The notes: generated by a model not told the origin, from the letters alone. Shown: positions 25,811-35,809, numbered from the stretch's first letter. The stretch: DNA of 64,000 nucleotides from Methanosarcina horonobensis HB-1 = JCM 15518 (GCF_000970285.1 NZ_CP009516.1:4257036-4321035), one strand, 5' to 3'. Numbers and translations are program-made.

Positions 25811-27589
25811 TTATTTGAGTTTTAGAAGTTTATATGCACCTTCATTGTAGACGAGATAATTATCTTTAATCTTTTCATTTAAATTTATGAATTCTGTATC
25901 ATTCAGTGTTTTCAAAAATGAAGTAGCTGAATGCCAATTTTCAGGGTAATCTACAAATTGCCTCTCTTCATATAGGGACTTCCTCATAAAAATAAAGGTA
26001 TTCGATGTATAATTATCACTTTCTTTTTCGAATAGTATTTTGTCATTAAGTTCAATTGAGTGTGCGTTTCTTGACCTAGATAATGAAAAAACTCTTGCTC
26101 CTGCTAACTGCATTTCCAGTGCCAACGTAGAGTTATCCGGTAAATTTCTATCTATTCGATCAAGTGTGTTTATCTCGTGCGTACTTCTGATATTGTACAT
26201 TTCACTTCGTAGCTCGGATGGATAAGGCTCGGGTGTGAACGCCATATACTCTGTTGCAATCCACTGGCTTATCGGATATATAAAAAGAAGGACAATTACC
26301 ATTAAAGCAATAATTTTATTCATTTTTTGTTTATCTGGCTCAACTTTTGATTTCATTCGAACACTAATATATCCTACAGGAATGCATCCCAGAATAATCC
26401 CAAACCTCATGATTCTTGTAGGAGACAGCGAATTAGCAAGAGAAGGGACAACGGAGCTCAGGGCTATGAGGCATACATCAAAGAATGCCACAACCGCAAA
26501 AATACGCTGGTATCCCGATAAATTACGTATCTGAGCAAGCAGATAGAAACTCCCAATAGCTATATAAAAAGCCTGCAACTTATATAGTGTCTGCACAAAA
26601 GAGAAATCGGAAAGAATTTTCGTAGTTTCACTGCTCGACGAGATTTCCATTTCCTTTGATTTAAATAAATCGGTAATGCCTCTTAACATGTGATCCGCAA
26701 TACGGATATCCCCCTGGTGATGATAAGTTAGATCGAATATCCACAAAAAAAGGACCGCGGAAAAAAACAGAACATAAAAATTTCTGTATTTTTTTGAGTC
26801 CTTATTTTTCGTCTTCGAAAAATGTAAAATAAATCCGGTTAAAAATAGTAACGACAGTGTCAGCAGATTAAAATAGGAGGTTGTATAGTGTGAAAATATC
26901 AAGGCTGTACAAATTATAATGTAGACAAGCACTCCTGAAGGACGATTCCTTTTTGCTTGGATCTGCATGATATAAATGGATGTAACTAAAAATAATGTTC
27001 CATAATTTTCTCTTGTCATTGAGAGACTGTAGATCGAAACTGCGGGATTATACATGTATGCAATGCATGAGATTACTGCAATGTCCCTGTCAAATATATT
27101 CTTTATTAACAGATAGAGAAATATGACTGTCAATGCATGGGAAAATAGGTGGGTAAAATTCCAAGACTCGGCTATTGGATTTACATTTGTTATTGTTGAT
27201 ATCATATAAACAGATATATATGAAAGTGGGAACTCTGTAAGAGCATTTGAAGTAAGTTCAAAAGTCGGTTGAAGAAACAAAGATTTAATTACGCCAAATT
27301 CCGCAACAGAGTCGCATCCCAGATATAAACCATATTTAATGTGAAGGCCCAGGACTTTGATTATTGCGACTAAAAACAGCAATGATGCTATGATAAGATT
27401 TTCATTTTTATTTTGTGAAGTAGGGCTGAAAATAAATAGCGATGGCGAAAGTCCCAAAAGTAGTGACGAGATTATAAATGTCAATTGAGAGTATGTACTT
27501 GTGGTACTATGAGATGAAATTAAAATACCTGCAGTCCCTACAAGAAAACATATTAAAGCTGTGCAATATAATATTTTTTCGGGTTTCAT
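25811..27589 (-). CDS. Multi-pass membrane protein, DUF2206 type
   Basis: 592 residues. About eleven to twelve helices fill residues 1-445, with an acidic charged loop after helix 2-3 (YLGCDSVAEFG, like the DE/DD motif of PMT/ArnT-type GT-C enzymes). A soluble domain of about 145 residues follows. DUF2206 proteins are common in Methanosarcina surface-glycan loci and are probable GT-C-like sugar transferases using lipid-linked donors. The upstream spacer has the dispersed repeat. It is the last gene of the - strand arm. Confidence 0.75.
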   Translation of the reverse strand: MKPEKILYCTALICFLVGTAGILISSHSTTSTYSQLTFIISSLLLGLSPSLFIFSPTSQNKNENLIIASLLFLVAIIKVLGLHIKYGLYLGCDSVAEFGVIKSLFLQPTFELTSNALTEFPLSYISVYMISTITNVNPIAESWNFTHLFSHALTVIFLYLLIKNIFDRDIAVISCIAYMYNPAVSIYSLSMTRENYGTLFLVTSIYIMQIQAKRNRPSGVLVYIIICTALIFSHYTTSYFNLLTLSLLFLTGFILHFSKTKNKDSKKYRNFYVLFFSAVLFLWIFDLTYHHQGDIRIADHMLRGITDLFKSKEMEISSSSETTKILSDFSFVQTLYKLQAFYIAIGSFYLLAQIRNLSGYQRIFAVVAFFDVCLIALSSVVPSLANSLSPTRIMRFGIILGCIPVGYISVRMKSKVEPDKQKMNKIIALMVIVLLFIYPISQWIATEYMAFTPEPYPSELRSEMYNIRSTHEINTLDRIDRNLPDNSTLALEMQLAGARVFSLSRSRNAHSIELNDKILFEKESDNYTSNTFIFMRKSLYEERQFVDYPENWHSATSFLKTLNDTEFINLNEKIKDNYLVYNEGAYKLLKLK

Positions 27590-27694
27590 ATTCAGCCAAC
27601 TTTTATCTGACTTTCCGCAGATGTCCTTACAATTATCACAATTTTTTCCGTTGTTGTTTTTTCTGGTAACTGCATATGATGTGAGAAGAAAAAA

Positions 27695-27880
27695 TTTTTA
27701 AAATGTCCTACAATTTTCGACATTTTTACCTTCATGAAAACTTTCAACTCGATTTTCCAGAACTTCAGTTGAGATGATAACAGGAGATTTTTGAGAAATT
27801 CTCCAAAACCGACAGCAGGAAAATTGTTGTTTTTTTGAGAACATTTGCGGAAAGTCAGTTTTATATTATGAAATAAAAAA
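27695..27880. repeat. Dispersed repeat, copy 2
   Basis: Matches the first 145 bases of the window: 27700-27750 is the reverse complement of 1-50, and 27785-27875 matches 70-145 directly. It lies in a gene-free spacer of about 430 bases (27590-28019) between two - strand genes; the rest of the spacer shows nothing further. Confidence 0.6.
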
Positions 27881-28019
27881 TATCATTAGCTATTTAGTTT
27901 ATTTCTGGAAAAAAAACGGTCCAGCTTTTGTAGACTATATGTTGTTTTTAAGTATTGTTGATATCATTTTCATAAGTGTAGTAGTATCTATTACCCATGC
28001 CTCCTGAGAGAAATTTCAT

Positions 28020-28937
28020 TTATATCTGTGCCCCAAAGCGTCCAATAAAAGCATCCTCAATCCCTTTAAATATCATACTGCATGCTCTAATGTCTCTTCT
28101 AAAAATCAACAAATACAATGTACGAATCCCAAAAACAGCCATGATAACAATAAATGCAGTTAGCAGTTGTGGCATATGAAAGTGCTTTCTTAAGAATAAT
28201 AACTTGTTCCGCGTATTGTAATATAGGGAAAAGGGAGATAACGCACCACCACTTGTTCTGGATACTTTATGATATATTTTTGCAGATGGTACATACCGTA
28301 TACCACACCCATTCTTTTTTGCCATCAAGCATATATCGACATCTTCAAAATAAGCAAAATATCTCTCATCCAGTAAGCCGATTTTTTGAAATAAACCGGC
28401 TTTTATTAACATAGCACAACCTGATACAAAATCGACATCTTTCTCACGGCTATATTTTTCTGTATCCCGTTTATCCATCCCATGGTATGCAACGAGACAT
28501 ATCCAGTAATTAATGAAGCCACCAGCAGCCCATATTTGGTCAGTAGCATCATAATAATTGATCTTAGTTCCAAGGATTCCAATATTTTCATTTTTCTTTG
28601 CCACGGATATCAATTCATCAAGAAAGTCAGGTTCAACTGCCACATCGTTGTTCAGGAGGAGAATGTAGTCAGCACCATCGGATATTGCTTTTTTTATTCC
28701 TATATTGCACCCTCCGGTAAATCCCAAGTTCTTTTCATTCTCAACAATTTTAATTCCTGGATAGTGTTCTCTGAATAATTCTGCTGAACCATCAGTCGAG
28801 CCATTGTCTACCAGCAATATCTCATAGTTTGGGTAGGTTACCTGCTTCAATGATTCAAGGCATTCTATTGTATCTTTCTTGCCGTTCCAGTTAAGAGTAA
28901 TGATGGTTACTTTGGGTATGGACATAAGATTCCTCAA
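28020..28937 (-). CDS. GT2 glycosyltransferase, rhamnosyltransferase-like
   Basis: 305 residues. GT2 domain with TIITLNWNGKKDTIECLESL, VDNGSTDGS, NLGFTGGCNIG, LLLNNDVAVEP (metal-binding acid) and FFAYFEDVDICLMAKK near 205, which is typical of WbbL-type rhamnosyl and related transferases. One C-terminal amphipathic/membrane segment near 255-280. Its start overlaps the end of the methyltransferase gene by four bases. With rmlA, rmlB and rmlD in the same arm, dTDP-rhamnose is a reasonable donor. Confidence 0.85.
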   Translation of the reverse strand: MRNLMSIPKVTIITLNWNGKKDTIECLESLKQVTYPNYEILLVDNGSTDGSAELFREHYPGIKIVENEKNLGFTGGCNIGIKKAISDGADYILLLNNDVAVEPDFLDELISVAKKNENIGILGTKINYYDATDQIWAAGGFINYWICLVAYHGMDKRDTEKYSREKDVDFVSGCAMLIKAGLFQKIGLLDERYFAYFEDVDICLMAKKNGCGIRYVPSAKIYHKVSRTSGGALSPFSLYYNTRNKLLFLRKHFHMPQLLTAFIVIMAVFGIRTLYLLIFRRDIRACSMIFKGIEDAFIGRFGAQI

Positions 28938-30748
28938 TCTCTTGAAAATGAATAGAATATTTTTAACCAGACCCTATTTAACGTGTTTCTCGATATAGAT
29001 TGAAGATTATTTGGCAACATATACCAAACTTTTATAATTAGTTGCTTCGCAAAATTATGATGAACTAATGAAAGGATATCAAGAGAAGTTACCTTAGATC
29101 TATTTGCTCCATTTGAAGTGAGGTTTTGAAATTCATCTTCCGTTTTCTTGTTTTTATTGTGCCTGGACTTTCCATATTGTGGGAATAAATTTTTAAGTAA
29201 CTCCATTGTGAATTTATCTCTATTTTTAATTCTTATACTTGCTATGTTGGATATGTCAAGAATACATCTATAAACAACAAAATCAGCAGGAATATTTCCT
29301 TCAACGCACCATTCTATATCTATTGGAAGTAATTTATTTTCCTTGTTTCTTATCATGTTTTTTAATATTATGTCAATAGAACAACCATCTAAGAGTGGAT
29401 ACCCTTCTGCATCCTTATCACCATGGTGATATCTATTGATTAATTCTTGATAATATTCTCTCATAACTTTTAAAATCTCACTTTTAAATTCCTTTATATG
29501 TTGTGCTTTATATATATCAAAAACTAACGAATCACCATCATACCATGGAGAATCGTAAACTTGATGTGTAACTTGTAAATGTATGTCGCCGACTTTCAAA
29601 GTTCCAACTTTCTTTTTATCAATTTCCCCGTTCAATCTTTTTTTGCTGATATATTTTTCAGGATTTTGTTTCAATATTGTTACACATTGGTACTGATAAC
29701 TACGATTTAAACTAAACTTTTTAGCAACCCAATCTGGTTTGTTACATATGTATGATTTGTTTCCAGCGATAATTAAGAATGAATTTGAGAATTCCCTTAA
29801 TAAACCAGCTTCCGAAAGTGTTTTTAATGCAAGCCCCTCATGAAAAGTATTTTTCCTTTGAGTATTATATGCTGAAAACGGGATACTGATCCAGTTATGT
29901 AAATATTGTTTTCTATCATCTCCAACATTACTGAAAATATCAGTGGCAAATTTATAGTCCGGGAACTGATAGTAAAAATCTATGTCTTTAAATCCGACTT
30001 TACTCAAGAGGTCGTTTATTTCCGCTTTAGAAAATGTTTTAGGAGTGTTTTCTATAGGATATCCGTGAATGCTATCATAAATTTTTTCAGTATGATCCTC
30101 CTGGCAACCGCTCCAATATTTGATTCCTATTTTGTTTTCAATTGCGATAATTAGGATTCCATCTGGTTTAAGAGCAGATTTAGCTAATTTGAGAAAAGAA
30201 ATAAAAGGATCTTCTTTATTATCACATAAAGCATAGACTGGAGAGTATTCTAACACTCCTATCAGAGTGACCATGTCATAATTCTGTTCAAATTTTATTT
30301 TGTTAATATCCGAGCAAAAGACTTTTACATTATTTAAATCTCTACATCTTTCTCGAGTAATTTCTGCACGTAAAAGACTGCCCTCCACACAATCAACAGA
30401 TTTAAAATTTTCTCCTAAATATCTCGTTATAGCTCCACACCCGGAGCCAAGTTCTAAGACTTTAATTTGAGATTTCAAATCTAAACATTTTAGCACATTT
30501 GACCTGCCAATTCCTAAGTGGTAATAAGATGGCCAATCTTTTGCTAGTCGCATAAGTTCTTCAGAACCGTCACTTAGGTCATTGGTTCTTTTTATAGCTG
30601 ATAATATATATTTTTCAACATTTCCATCCGAATAATTGTATTCTTGTTCAAAATTCCTGACTTCTTCAGGCAATCTAAAAAGCTGTAATTTTTCGTCATA
30701 TTGAAATTCAGATAAAGAAATTTTAATATTTTCATCTTTACATTTCAT
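28934..30748 (-). CDS. SAM methyltransferase with C-terminal kinase-like domain
   Basis: 604 residues. The N-terminal part (about 95-260) is a class I methyltransferase with VLELGSGCGAITRYLG and VDCVEGSL. The C-terminal half is unlike methyltransferases and shows an HGD..DGCSIDIILKNM segment (about 441-465) followed by LLPIDIEWCVEG (about 472-483). That spacing resembles the catalytic loop DxxxxN and metal-binding DxE of kinase-fold phosphotransferases. Bacterial WbdD combines the same two activities to cap O-antigen chains; a similar chain-terminating role is inferred. It lies between a GT2 and a flippase gene in one operon. Confidence 0.75.
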   Translation of the reverse strand: MKCKDENIKISLSEFQYDEKLQLFRLPEEVRNFEQEYNYSDGNVEKYILSAIKRTNDLSDGSEELMRLAKDWPSYYHLGIGRSNVLKCLDLKSQIKVLELGSGCGAITRYLGENFKSVDCVEGSLLRAEITRERCRDLNNVKVFCSDINKIKFEQNYDMVTLIGVLEYSPVYALCDNKEDPFISFLKLAKSALKPDGILIIAIENKIGIKYWSGCQEDHTEKIYDSIHGYPIENTPKTFSKAEINDLLSKVGFKDIDFYYQFPDYKFATDIFSNVGDDRKQYLHNWISIPFSAYNTQRKNTFHEGLALKTLSEAGLLREFSNSFLIIAGNKSYICNKPDWVAKKFSLNRSYQYQCVTILKQNPEKYISKKRLNGEIDKKKVGTLKVGDIHLQVTHQVYDSPWYDGDSLVFDIYKAQHIKEFKSEILKVMREYYQELINRYHHGDKDAEGYPLLDGCSIDIILKNMIRNKENKLLPIDIEWCVEGNIPADFVVYRCILDISNIASIRIKNRDKFTMELLKNLFPQYGKSRHNKNKKTEDEFQNLTSNGANRSKVTSLDILSLVHHNFAKQLIIKVWYMLPNNLQSISRNTLNRVWLKIFYSFSRD

Positions 30749-30763
30749 AATACCTTGTCTCCT

Positions 30764-32209
30764 TTAATTAGCACTAACATATAAACTTCTAAATAATCTC
30801 AAATCTTCTTTATCAAATGCACATAATACATATAATGTAATTATGTATGATGTCATAGACACAAAAATTGTTAATATGAAGTTTACATTATGCATGAAAA
30901 TGACAAGTATGCCCATAATTAAACTTGAAGCCACTGATTTAAACAAAATATTAAGTAAAATTTTATTTTGTAGATGATATCCAATTTTTGAAAGAACAAT
31001 GAATTCCATATATATGACAATCAATCTAGTGAAGTCAGTAGCGAGGCTTGCGCCTACATAACTGTATTCAGGGATAAATATTAGATTTAGTACAATGTTT
31101 AAAATGGCTCCTATTCCTACTATTTTTGTAAGTGTTCCCTGTTTATTGATAGAATTCAATAAGTATCCAAAAATCCCACCAATGGACGCAAAAAGAAATG
31201 ACCAAACTAAAATTTTAAGGATAATTATAGATTGAGAATACTCAATACCGAAAGTTAACAAAATAATTCTATCCGATAATAAGATCGTCCCTGTTACAAT
31301 TGGTATACATAAAATCAATATATATTTTAAGGATTTTTCTAAAACAAATTTCAAGGTATTTTCCGATGTTTTGTGTAATTTTGACATTATCGGAAACATT
31401 GCTGTTGTGTACATACTCGGAATGATTAATAAAATAAGTACCATCCTATAAGCTGCATTATACCAGCCCACTACCTCATCACCGTTTGAAATCATTATCG
31501 AGAGCATTACGGAATCTATGTAGTAGTATATTACAATAAATATACTTGAAATGCCAAATGGAAGTGATTCTTTCAAGGTTTTTTTAATAAAAGTGGAATC
31601 AATTTCTATGTGAAGTCTAACAAATTTTCTTAAACAAATTCCAAAATTCGTCATGAATACAATAATACTTACTAAAAGATATATCATCGAAAAATGTATG
31701 ACATCAAATCTTTGACTTATAGCAAGCAGTATTCCAGAATACATTAAAGTGCTGTTTAAGCCTTGGCCTAATGACTGATATTCCATTTTTTCGTATGCTT
31801 GGAAAATAGAATAAAAAGTGTTAGAAAACGAATTAAAAATTACAGACAAAAAAATAATATACACAATGAACTCTGTCTGTTTTGAACATCCAATTAAGTT
31901 TAGTGATGGTATAATAAAAATGAATGTAATAATTGATAGTATAATTTTCATTAAAAGAATATTTGAAAGGTATTTCTCAGATAATAACTCATTTTTAGAC
32001 ACTTCTTTTGTAGTTAATGTTGTCATTCCTATGTCAGTAAAAACACCAAATATAGCTGTAGTAGCTAATGCAAAACTCAAAATCCCAAAGCTTTCAGCTC
32101 CAAGATATCGAGCCATATACATTGTATAAAAAAAACCAAGCCCTAAGCAAATTATCTGTGCGCCAAATAAAGAAAACATATTTTTTGCAATTCTTTGAAC
32201 AGTATCCAA
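30764..32209 (-). CDS. Polysaccharide flippase (Wzx/PST family)
   Basis: 481 residues with about fourteen helices, the usual size for MOP-superfamily exporters. The start AKNMFSLFGAQIICLGLGFFYTMYMARYLGAESFGILSFA is typical of RfbX/Wzx, which moves lipid-linked glycan across the membrane. It lies 13 bases from the rmlA gene upstream and 15 from the methyltransferase downstream, so co-transcription is likely. Confidence 0.9.
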   Translation of the reverse strand: MDTVQRIAKNMFSLFGAQIICLGLGFFYTMYMARYLGAESFGILSFALATTAIFGVFTDIGMTTLTTKEVSKNELLSEKYLSNILLMKIILSIITFIFIIPSLNLIGCSKQTEFIVYIIFLSVIFNSFSNTFYSIFQAYEKMEYQSLGQGLNSTLMYSGILLAISQRFDVIHFSMIYLLVSIIVFMTNFGICLRKFVRLHIEIDSTFIKKTLKESLPFGISSIFIVIYYYIDSVMLSIMISNGDEVVGWYNAAYRMVLILLIIPSMYTTAMFPIMSKLHKTSENTLKFVLEKSLKYILILCIPIVTGTILLSDRIILLTFGIEYSQSIIILKILVWSFLFASIGGIFGYLLNSINKQGTLTKIVGIGAILNIVLNLIFIPEYSYVGASLATDFTRLIVIYMEFIVLSKIGYHLQNKILLNILFKSVASSLIMGILVIFMHNVNFILTIFVSMTSYIITLYVLCAFDKEDLRLFRSLYVSAN

Positions 32210-32222
32210 AAGAGACTACTCC

Positions 32223-32942
32223 TCAATAGTTGTCATTTTTCCTACTGTTTCTCACTATCATACTCGCCTTCAATAAACTTTCAAATGTACCCGCATCACT
32301 CCAAAATCCCTCCAGCATTCCGTACTCCATCATCCCTTTGCTTATGTAATAGTTATTTACATCTGTAATCTCAAGTTCTCCTCTTCCTGAAGGCTTGAGC
32401 GTTTTAACTGTACCAAAAACATTGGAATCATAAATGTAAAGGCCCGTGACTGCAAAATTGGTTTTTGGCACTTTTGGTTTTTCTTCGATGCTTATTACCT
32501 TCTCACCCTTAAGTTCCGCCACTCCAAACCTGTGAGCATCAGGCACTTCTTTTAAGAAGATTTTCGCACCATCGTTGAAGTTTGCAACATCCTCTTTTAT
32601 GTTGTCCTGAAATATGTTATCTCCAAGAATAACAGTTACATTGTCTCCATCAACAAAATCTTCGGCTAAACTAAGCGCCTGGGCAATACCTCCGGCTTTT
32701 TCTTGAATTTCATAAGTGAAATGAACTCCGTAATCTACCCCGGAACCTAAGAGTTCAAGAAAATGTCCTGCATGTCCTTTGCCAGATACGATCATGATGT
32801 CTTTTATCCCGCCGTTAATTAGAGTCTCCATTGGGTAGTAAATCATTGGTTTATTGTATACTGGTAAGAGATGTTTGTTAGTAACTTTGGTTAGAGGATA
32901 CAGTCTGCTGCCTGTACCGCCTGCAAGTATAACTCCTTTCAT
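32223..32942 (-). CDS. rmlA: Glucose-1-phosphate thymidylyltransferase, short form
   Basis: 239 residues, the short type without the C-terminal extension of bacterial RmlA. It shows GVILAGGTGSRLYPLTKVTNK with the catalytic R/K, PMIYYPMETL, LGDNIFQDN and EEKPKVPKT. It makes dTDP-glucose from dTTP and glucose-1-phosphate, the first step to dTDP-rhamnose. Its start overlaps the rmlD stop by four bases. Confidence 0.9.
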   Translation of the reverse strand: MKGVILAGGTGSRLYPLTKVTNKHLLPVYNKPMIYYPMETLINGGIKDIMIVSGKGHAGHFLELLGSGVDYGVHFTYEIQEKAGGIAQALSLAEDFVDGDNVTVILGDNIFQDNIKEDVANFNDGAKIFLKEVPDAHRFGVAELKGEKVISIEEKPKVPKTNFAVTGLYIYDSNVFGTVKTLKPSGRGELEITDVNNYYISKGMMEYGMLEGFWSDAGTFESLLKASMIVRNSRKNDNY

Positions 32943-33748
32943 ATATTTCTCTCCTGCAAATAGGCTTTAAGTGCTTCTCTCCAGTGTCTCATAGGTTCAG
33001 TTTTAGTATTCACAAGGACAGAATATTTTGGTCTTTTTGCTTTTCTCGGGAATTCTTCACTGGTACAGGGAGTCACATTATCGATAATAGAAAAAGCAAA
33101 CTCATACCATGAACAGATTCCATCGTTTGTAATATGATAAATTCTTGGGTTAAGGTCAATTATTTCTCTTATTTTGCAGGCAAGGTCCATTGTATAGGTT
33201 GGTTTGCCGAACTGGTCATTGACCACTTTTACAGTATCCATTTCTCCGGATGATCTCAGCATAGTTTCAACGAAATTTTCCCCATGAATTCCAAAAAGCC
33301 AGGAAATTCTTACAATCCTGTAATCATTGATGTTCTCAATAATTTTCTTTTCACCGAGAAGTTTTGAGTCTCCGTATACATTAATCGGACTTGGGACATC
33401 AGATTCCATATGTTCTTTTTTAGAACCGTCAAAAACGTAGTCAGTGCTGAAATGGACAAGTTTAGCTCCAACAATAGAACAGGCTTCTGCAATGTATCCA
33501 GGTCCAGATCCGTTGACCTGAAAAGCAAGTTCCTGATTATCTTCACAACCGTCCACATTTGTGTAGGCAGCTGCGTTTATGACAATGTCAGGTTTTGTTT
33601 TTAAAACCGATTCAATAACCTGCTCTCTGTCTGTGATGTCGAGGTTTTTATGTGCTAATTTGATAGCGTCAGGAAAAACTTTGCAAAGATCTGATCCAAG
33701 CATTCCGCTGGCACCGATGATCAGTGTTTTAATGGCTCCCACCACCAT
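32939..33748 (-). CDS. rmlD: dTDP-4-dehydrorhamnose reductase
   Basis: Up to 269 residues, a short-chain reductase: GASGMLG near the start, STDYVFDGSK with Ser/Thr, and YGDSKLLGE supplying catalytic Tyr and Lys. It gives dTDP-rhamnose in the last step. The start is unclear. ATG 33748 lies 28 bases inside rmlB with its nearest ribosome site too far away; two GTG codons follow; and the expected family N-terminus KTLIIGASG is preceded by ATT (33733) with GGTGGGAG just upstream. Confidence 0.88.
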   Translation of the reverse strand: MVVGAIKTLIIGASGMLGSDLCKVFPDAIKLAHKNLDITDREQVIESVLKTKPDIVINAAAYTNVDGCEDNQELAFQVNGSGPGYIAEACSIVGAKLVHFSTDYVFDGSKKEHMESDVPSPINVYGDSKLLGEKKIIENINDYRIVRISWLFGIHGENFVETMLRSSGEMDTVKVVNDQFGKPTYTMDLACKIREIIDLNPRIYHITNDGICSWYEFAFSIIDNVTPCTSEEFPRKAKRPKYSVLVNTKTEPMRHWREALKAYLQERNI

Positions 33749-34677
33749 CTGTTTTCAACATACCACCTGACTGTTTGCTCAAGGGCAGTATCAAAATCAT
33801 ATTTTGGTGTCCAGCCCATTTTTTCCAGTTTGCTGCCGTCAAGGGAGTACCGGAAGTCGTGACCTTTTCTGTCTTCAACATATTCAATTGAAGCTTCGTT
33901 TTTACCAAGCATTTTTAGAAGGCGGTATGTGATTTCAAGGTTTGTAAGCTCGTTTCCACCGTCTATATTGTAGATTTCACCGCTGCTTCCGTTGTGGAGA
34001 ACAAAGTCTACTGCAGAGCAGTGGTCTTCAACATATATCCAGTCCCGGATATTCAGGCCTGCACCGTACACTGGAACTTTCTTTCCTTCCATTAATCTGC
34101 TGATGAAAAAAGGAATCAACTTTTCAGGATACTGGTAAGGACCGAAGTTGTTTGTACATCTGGTTATGCAAACAGGCAGTCCATAGGTTGTATGGTAGGA
34201 CATTGCAAGAAGATCCGAACCGGCCTTGCTTGAAGAGTAAGGACTTGAAGGGTTCAGGTTATCTTTTTCTGTAAAAGAACCTTCCGCAGTACTGCCGTAT
34301 ACCTCATCAGTTGAAATATGGATAAACTTTTTGATGTTATTTGCAAGGGCACTCTGGAGAAGAATGTTTGTACCTAGCACATTTGTCCTTACGAAAACTG
34401 AGCCATCTTCAATTGAACGGTCAACGTGACTTTCGGCTGCAAAATGGACAACCTGATCTACTTTTTTCATTACTTCATTCACGATAACAGGGTCACAGAT
34501 ATCGCCCTTAACAAAAGCATAATTCTGGTTATCTTCTAGGTCTTTGAGGTTAGCAGGGTTTCCGGCGTAGGTCAGTTTGTCAAGGTTTACAATATGATAA
34601 TCTGGATATTTTTCCAGCATATAGCGGATGAAACTGCTGCCTATGAATCCACAGCCGCCTGTAACCAATAGTTTCAA
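33721..34677 (-). CDS. rmlB: dTDP-glucose 4,6-dehydratase
   Basis: 318 residues from a TTG at 34677, chosen because GGTGACTAAG sits just before it and the product begins KLLVTGGCGFIGS as in other RmlB. A GTG at 34704 would add nine residues. NAD-binding GGCGFIG, catalytic Thr-Asp-Glu in ISTDEVYGS and YSSSK are all present. It converts dTDP-glucose to the 4-keto-6-deoxy form. The epimerase RmlC is not in this window, so the final product may differ from L-rhamnose unless rmlC lies elsewhere. Confidence 0.92.
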   Translation of the reverse strand: MKLLVTGGCGFIGSSFIRYMLEKYPDYHIVNLDKLTYAGNPANLKDLEDNQNYAFVKGDICDPVIVNEVMKKVDQVVHFAAESHVDRSIEDGSVFVRTNVLGTNILLQSALANNIKKFIHISTDEVYGSTAEGSFTEKDNLNPSSPYSSSKAGSDLLAMSYHTTYGLPVCITRCTNNFGPYQYPEKLIPFFISRLMEGKKVPVYGAGLNIRDWIYVEDHCSAVDFVLHNGSSGEIYNIDGGNELTNLEITYRLLKMLGKNEASIEYVEDRKGHDFRYSLDGSKLEKMGWTPKYDFDTALEQTVRWYVENRWWWEPLKH

Positions 34678-34696
34678 CTTAGTCACCTTTGTGTTT

Positions 34697-35788
34697 TTAG
34701 TCACCTTTATGTTTTCGATTTAGTTTTTGAGTAGATGATAAAGCAAAAAGATACGAAATATTTTTTAATTGGAGCGCTCTCTTTTCGACAAGATTCCATG
34801 AAAGGAATGCAAAGAGAAAAGTTATTGGATAGGAAAAAACAAATAATTTTAATGATGTGATATTATTTTGGAACAAATGGACAAGTGTTTGTTGTATTGG
34901 GAATGCATATATGTATAATCCGTAGGAAAAGTCCCCTCTTTCTGTAAGCGTTTTCAGATATTTTGTGGGTATAAATGCAAGATGGAAAACGATATACGGT
35001 ATAGAAATATATGAGACAATTTCGAAAAATTCTGTACCAAATGAAATTATCCACAATATCAATGCAAAAATAAATATATCTTTTCTATATTGGATTTTAT
35101 CTCCATATAAATAGTAGCATGCTCCGATTAAGTAATATGTCACATTGTTCACATTGAATATTATATACATGCATCTGATTTCGTTTTCGTTAAAATGATG
35201 GATTCCGATGTTATATAATATAATTTCTGCTAAAATAAATATGAGCAAGAACCATTTTTTCTTAAATATTCCTAATAAGCCAATAACAGCTGTCACTATG
35301 TACATTGTTGTTTCTCCAATTAATGTCCATAGTGATCCGTTTACTGAATTTGGATATATATTTTGACTAAAAACTCCGGGTAAATATTTCTGGCGTAATG
35401 TAGCCATATATATTAGTACGTTTGGGATATCTATATTCTTGAAATATTCTAATGGATCTAAAGATGAAACAAGAGGCCCGATAACGAAAGTTGAAAATAA
35501 AATCGAAACTATCAATCCTGGATAAATCCTTAAAATTCTTTTCCAAAAATATGAAAATATATTCGGGTTTTTATTCCAACTTTTGGTTATTAGGTATCCG
35601 CTGATCATAAAAAATATGCATACACTTAATCTCCCAAATGTCATGCTCTGCGTCAATAAATAAAATGGTTCTTTCTCGTGATTTCCTAATGAAAGAACAT
35701 ATGAATGTGAAAATATTACTAATGATGCAGCAATAAGTCTTAATAAATCAAAATTATTTTGATTCCTATTTATATAGTCAATTTTCAT
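34697..35788 (-). CDS. Acyltransferase family 3 (OafA-like) membrane protein
   Basis: 363 residues from ATG 35788, preceded by AGAGAGATT; a further in-frame start at 35809 would add seven. About ten helices. The family start FDLLRLIAASLVIFSHS with Arg and His, and CIFFMISGYLITKSW, mark the acyltransferase-3 (OafA/WecH) group that O-acetylates surface glycans. First gene of the - strand arm; its stop overlaps the rmlB leader (GGTGACTAA serves as both stop and ribosome site). Confidence 0.88.
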   Translation of the reverse strand: MKIDYINRNQNNFDLLRLIAASLVIFSHSYVLSLGNHEKEPFYLLTQSMTFGRLSVCIFFMISGYLITKSWNKNPNIFSYFWKRILRIYPGLIVSILFSTFVIGPLVSSLDPLEYFKNIDIPNVLIYMATLRQKYLPGVFSQNIYPNSVNGSLWTLIGETTMYIVTAVIGLLGIFKKKWFLLIFILAEIILYNIGIHHFNENEIRCMYIIFNVNNVTYYLIGACYYLYGDKIQYRKDIFIFALILWIISFGTEFFEIVSYISIPYIVFHLAFIPTKYLKTLTERGDFSYGLYIYAFPIQQTLVHLFQNNITSLKLFVFSYPITFLFAFLSWNLVEKRALQLKNISYLFALSSTQKLNRKHKGD

Positions 35789-35809
35789 AATTAATCTCTC
35801 TTGTGCCAC

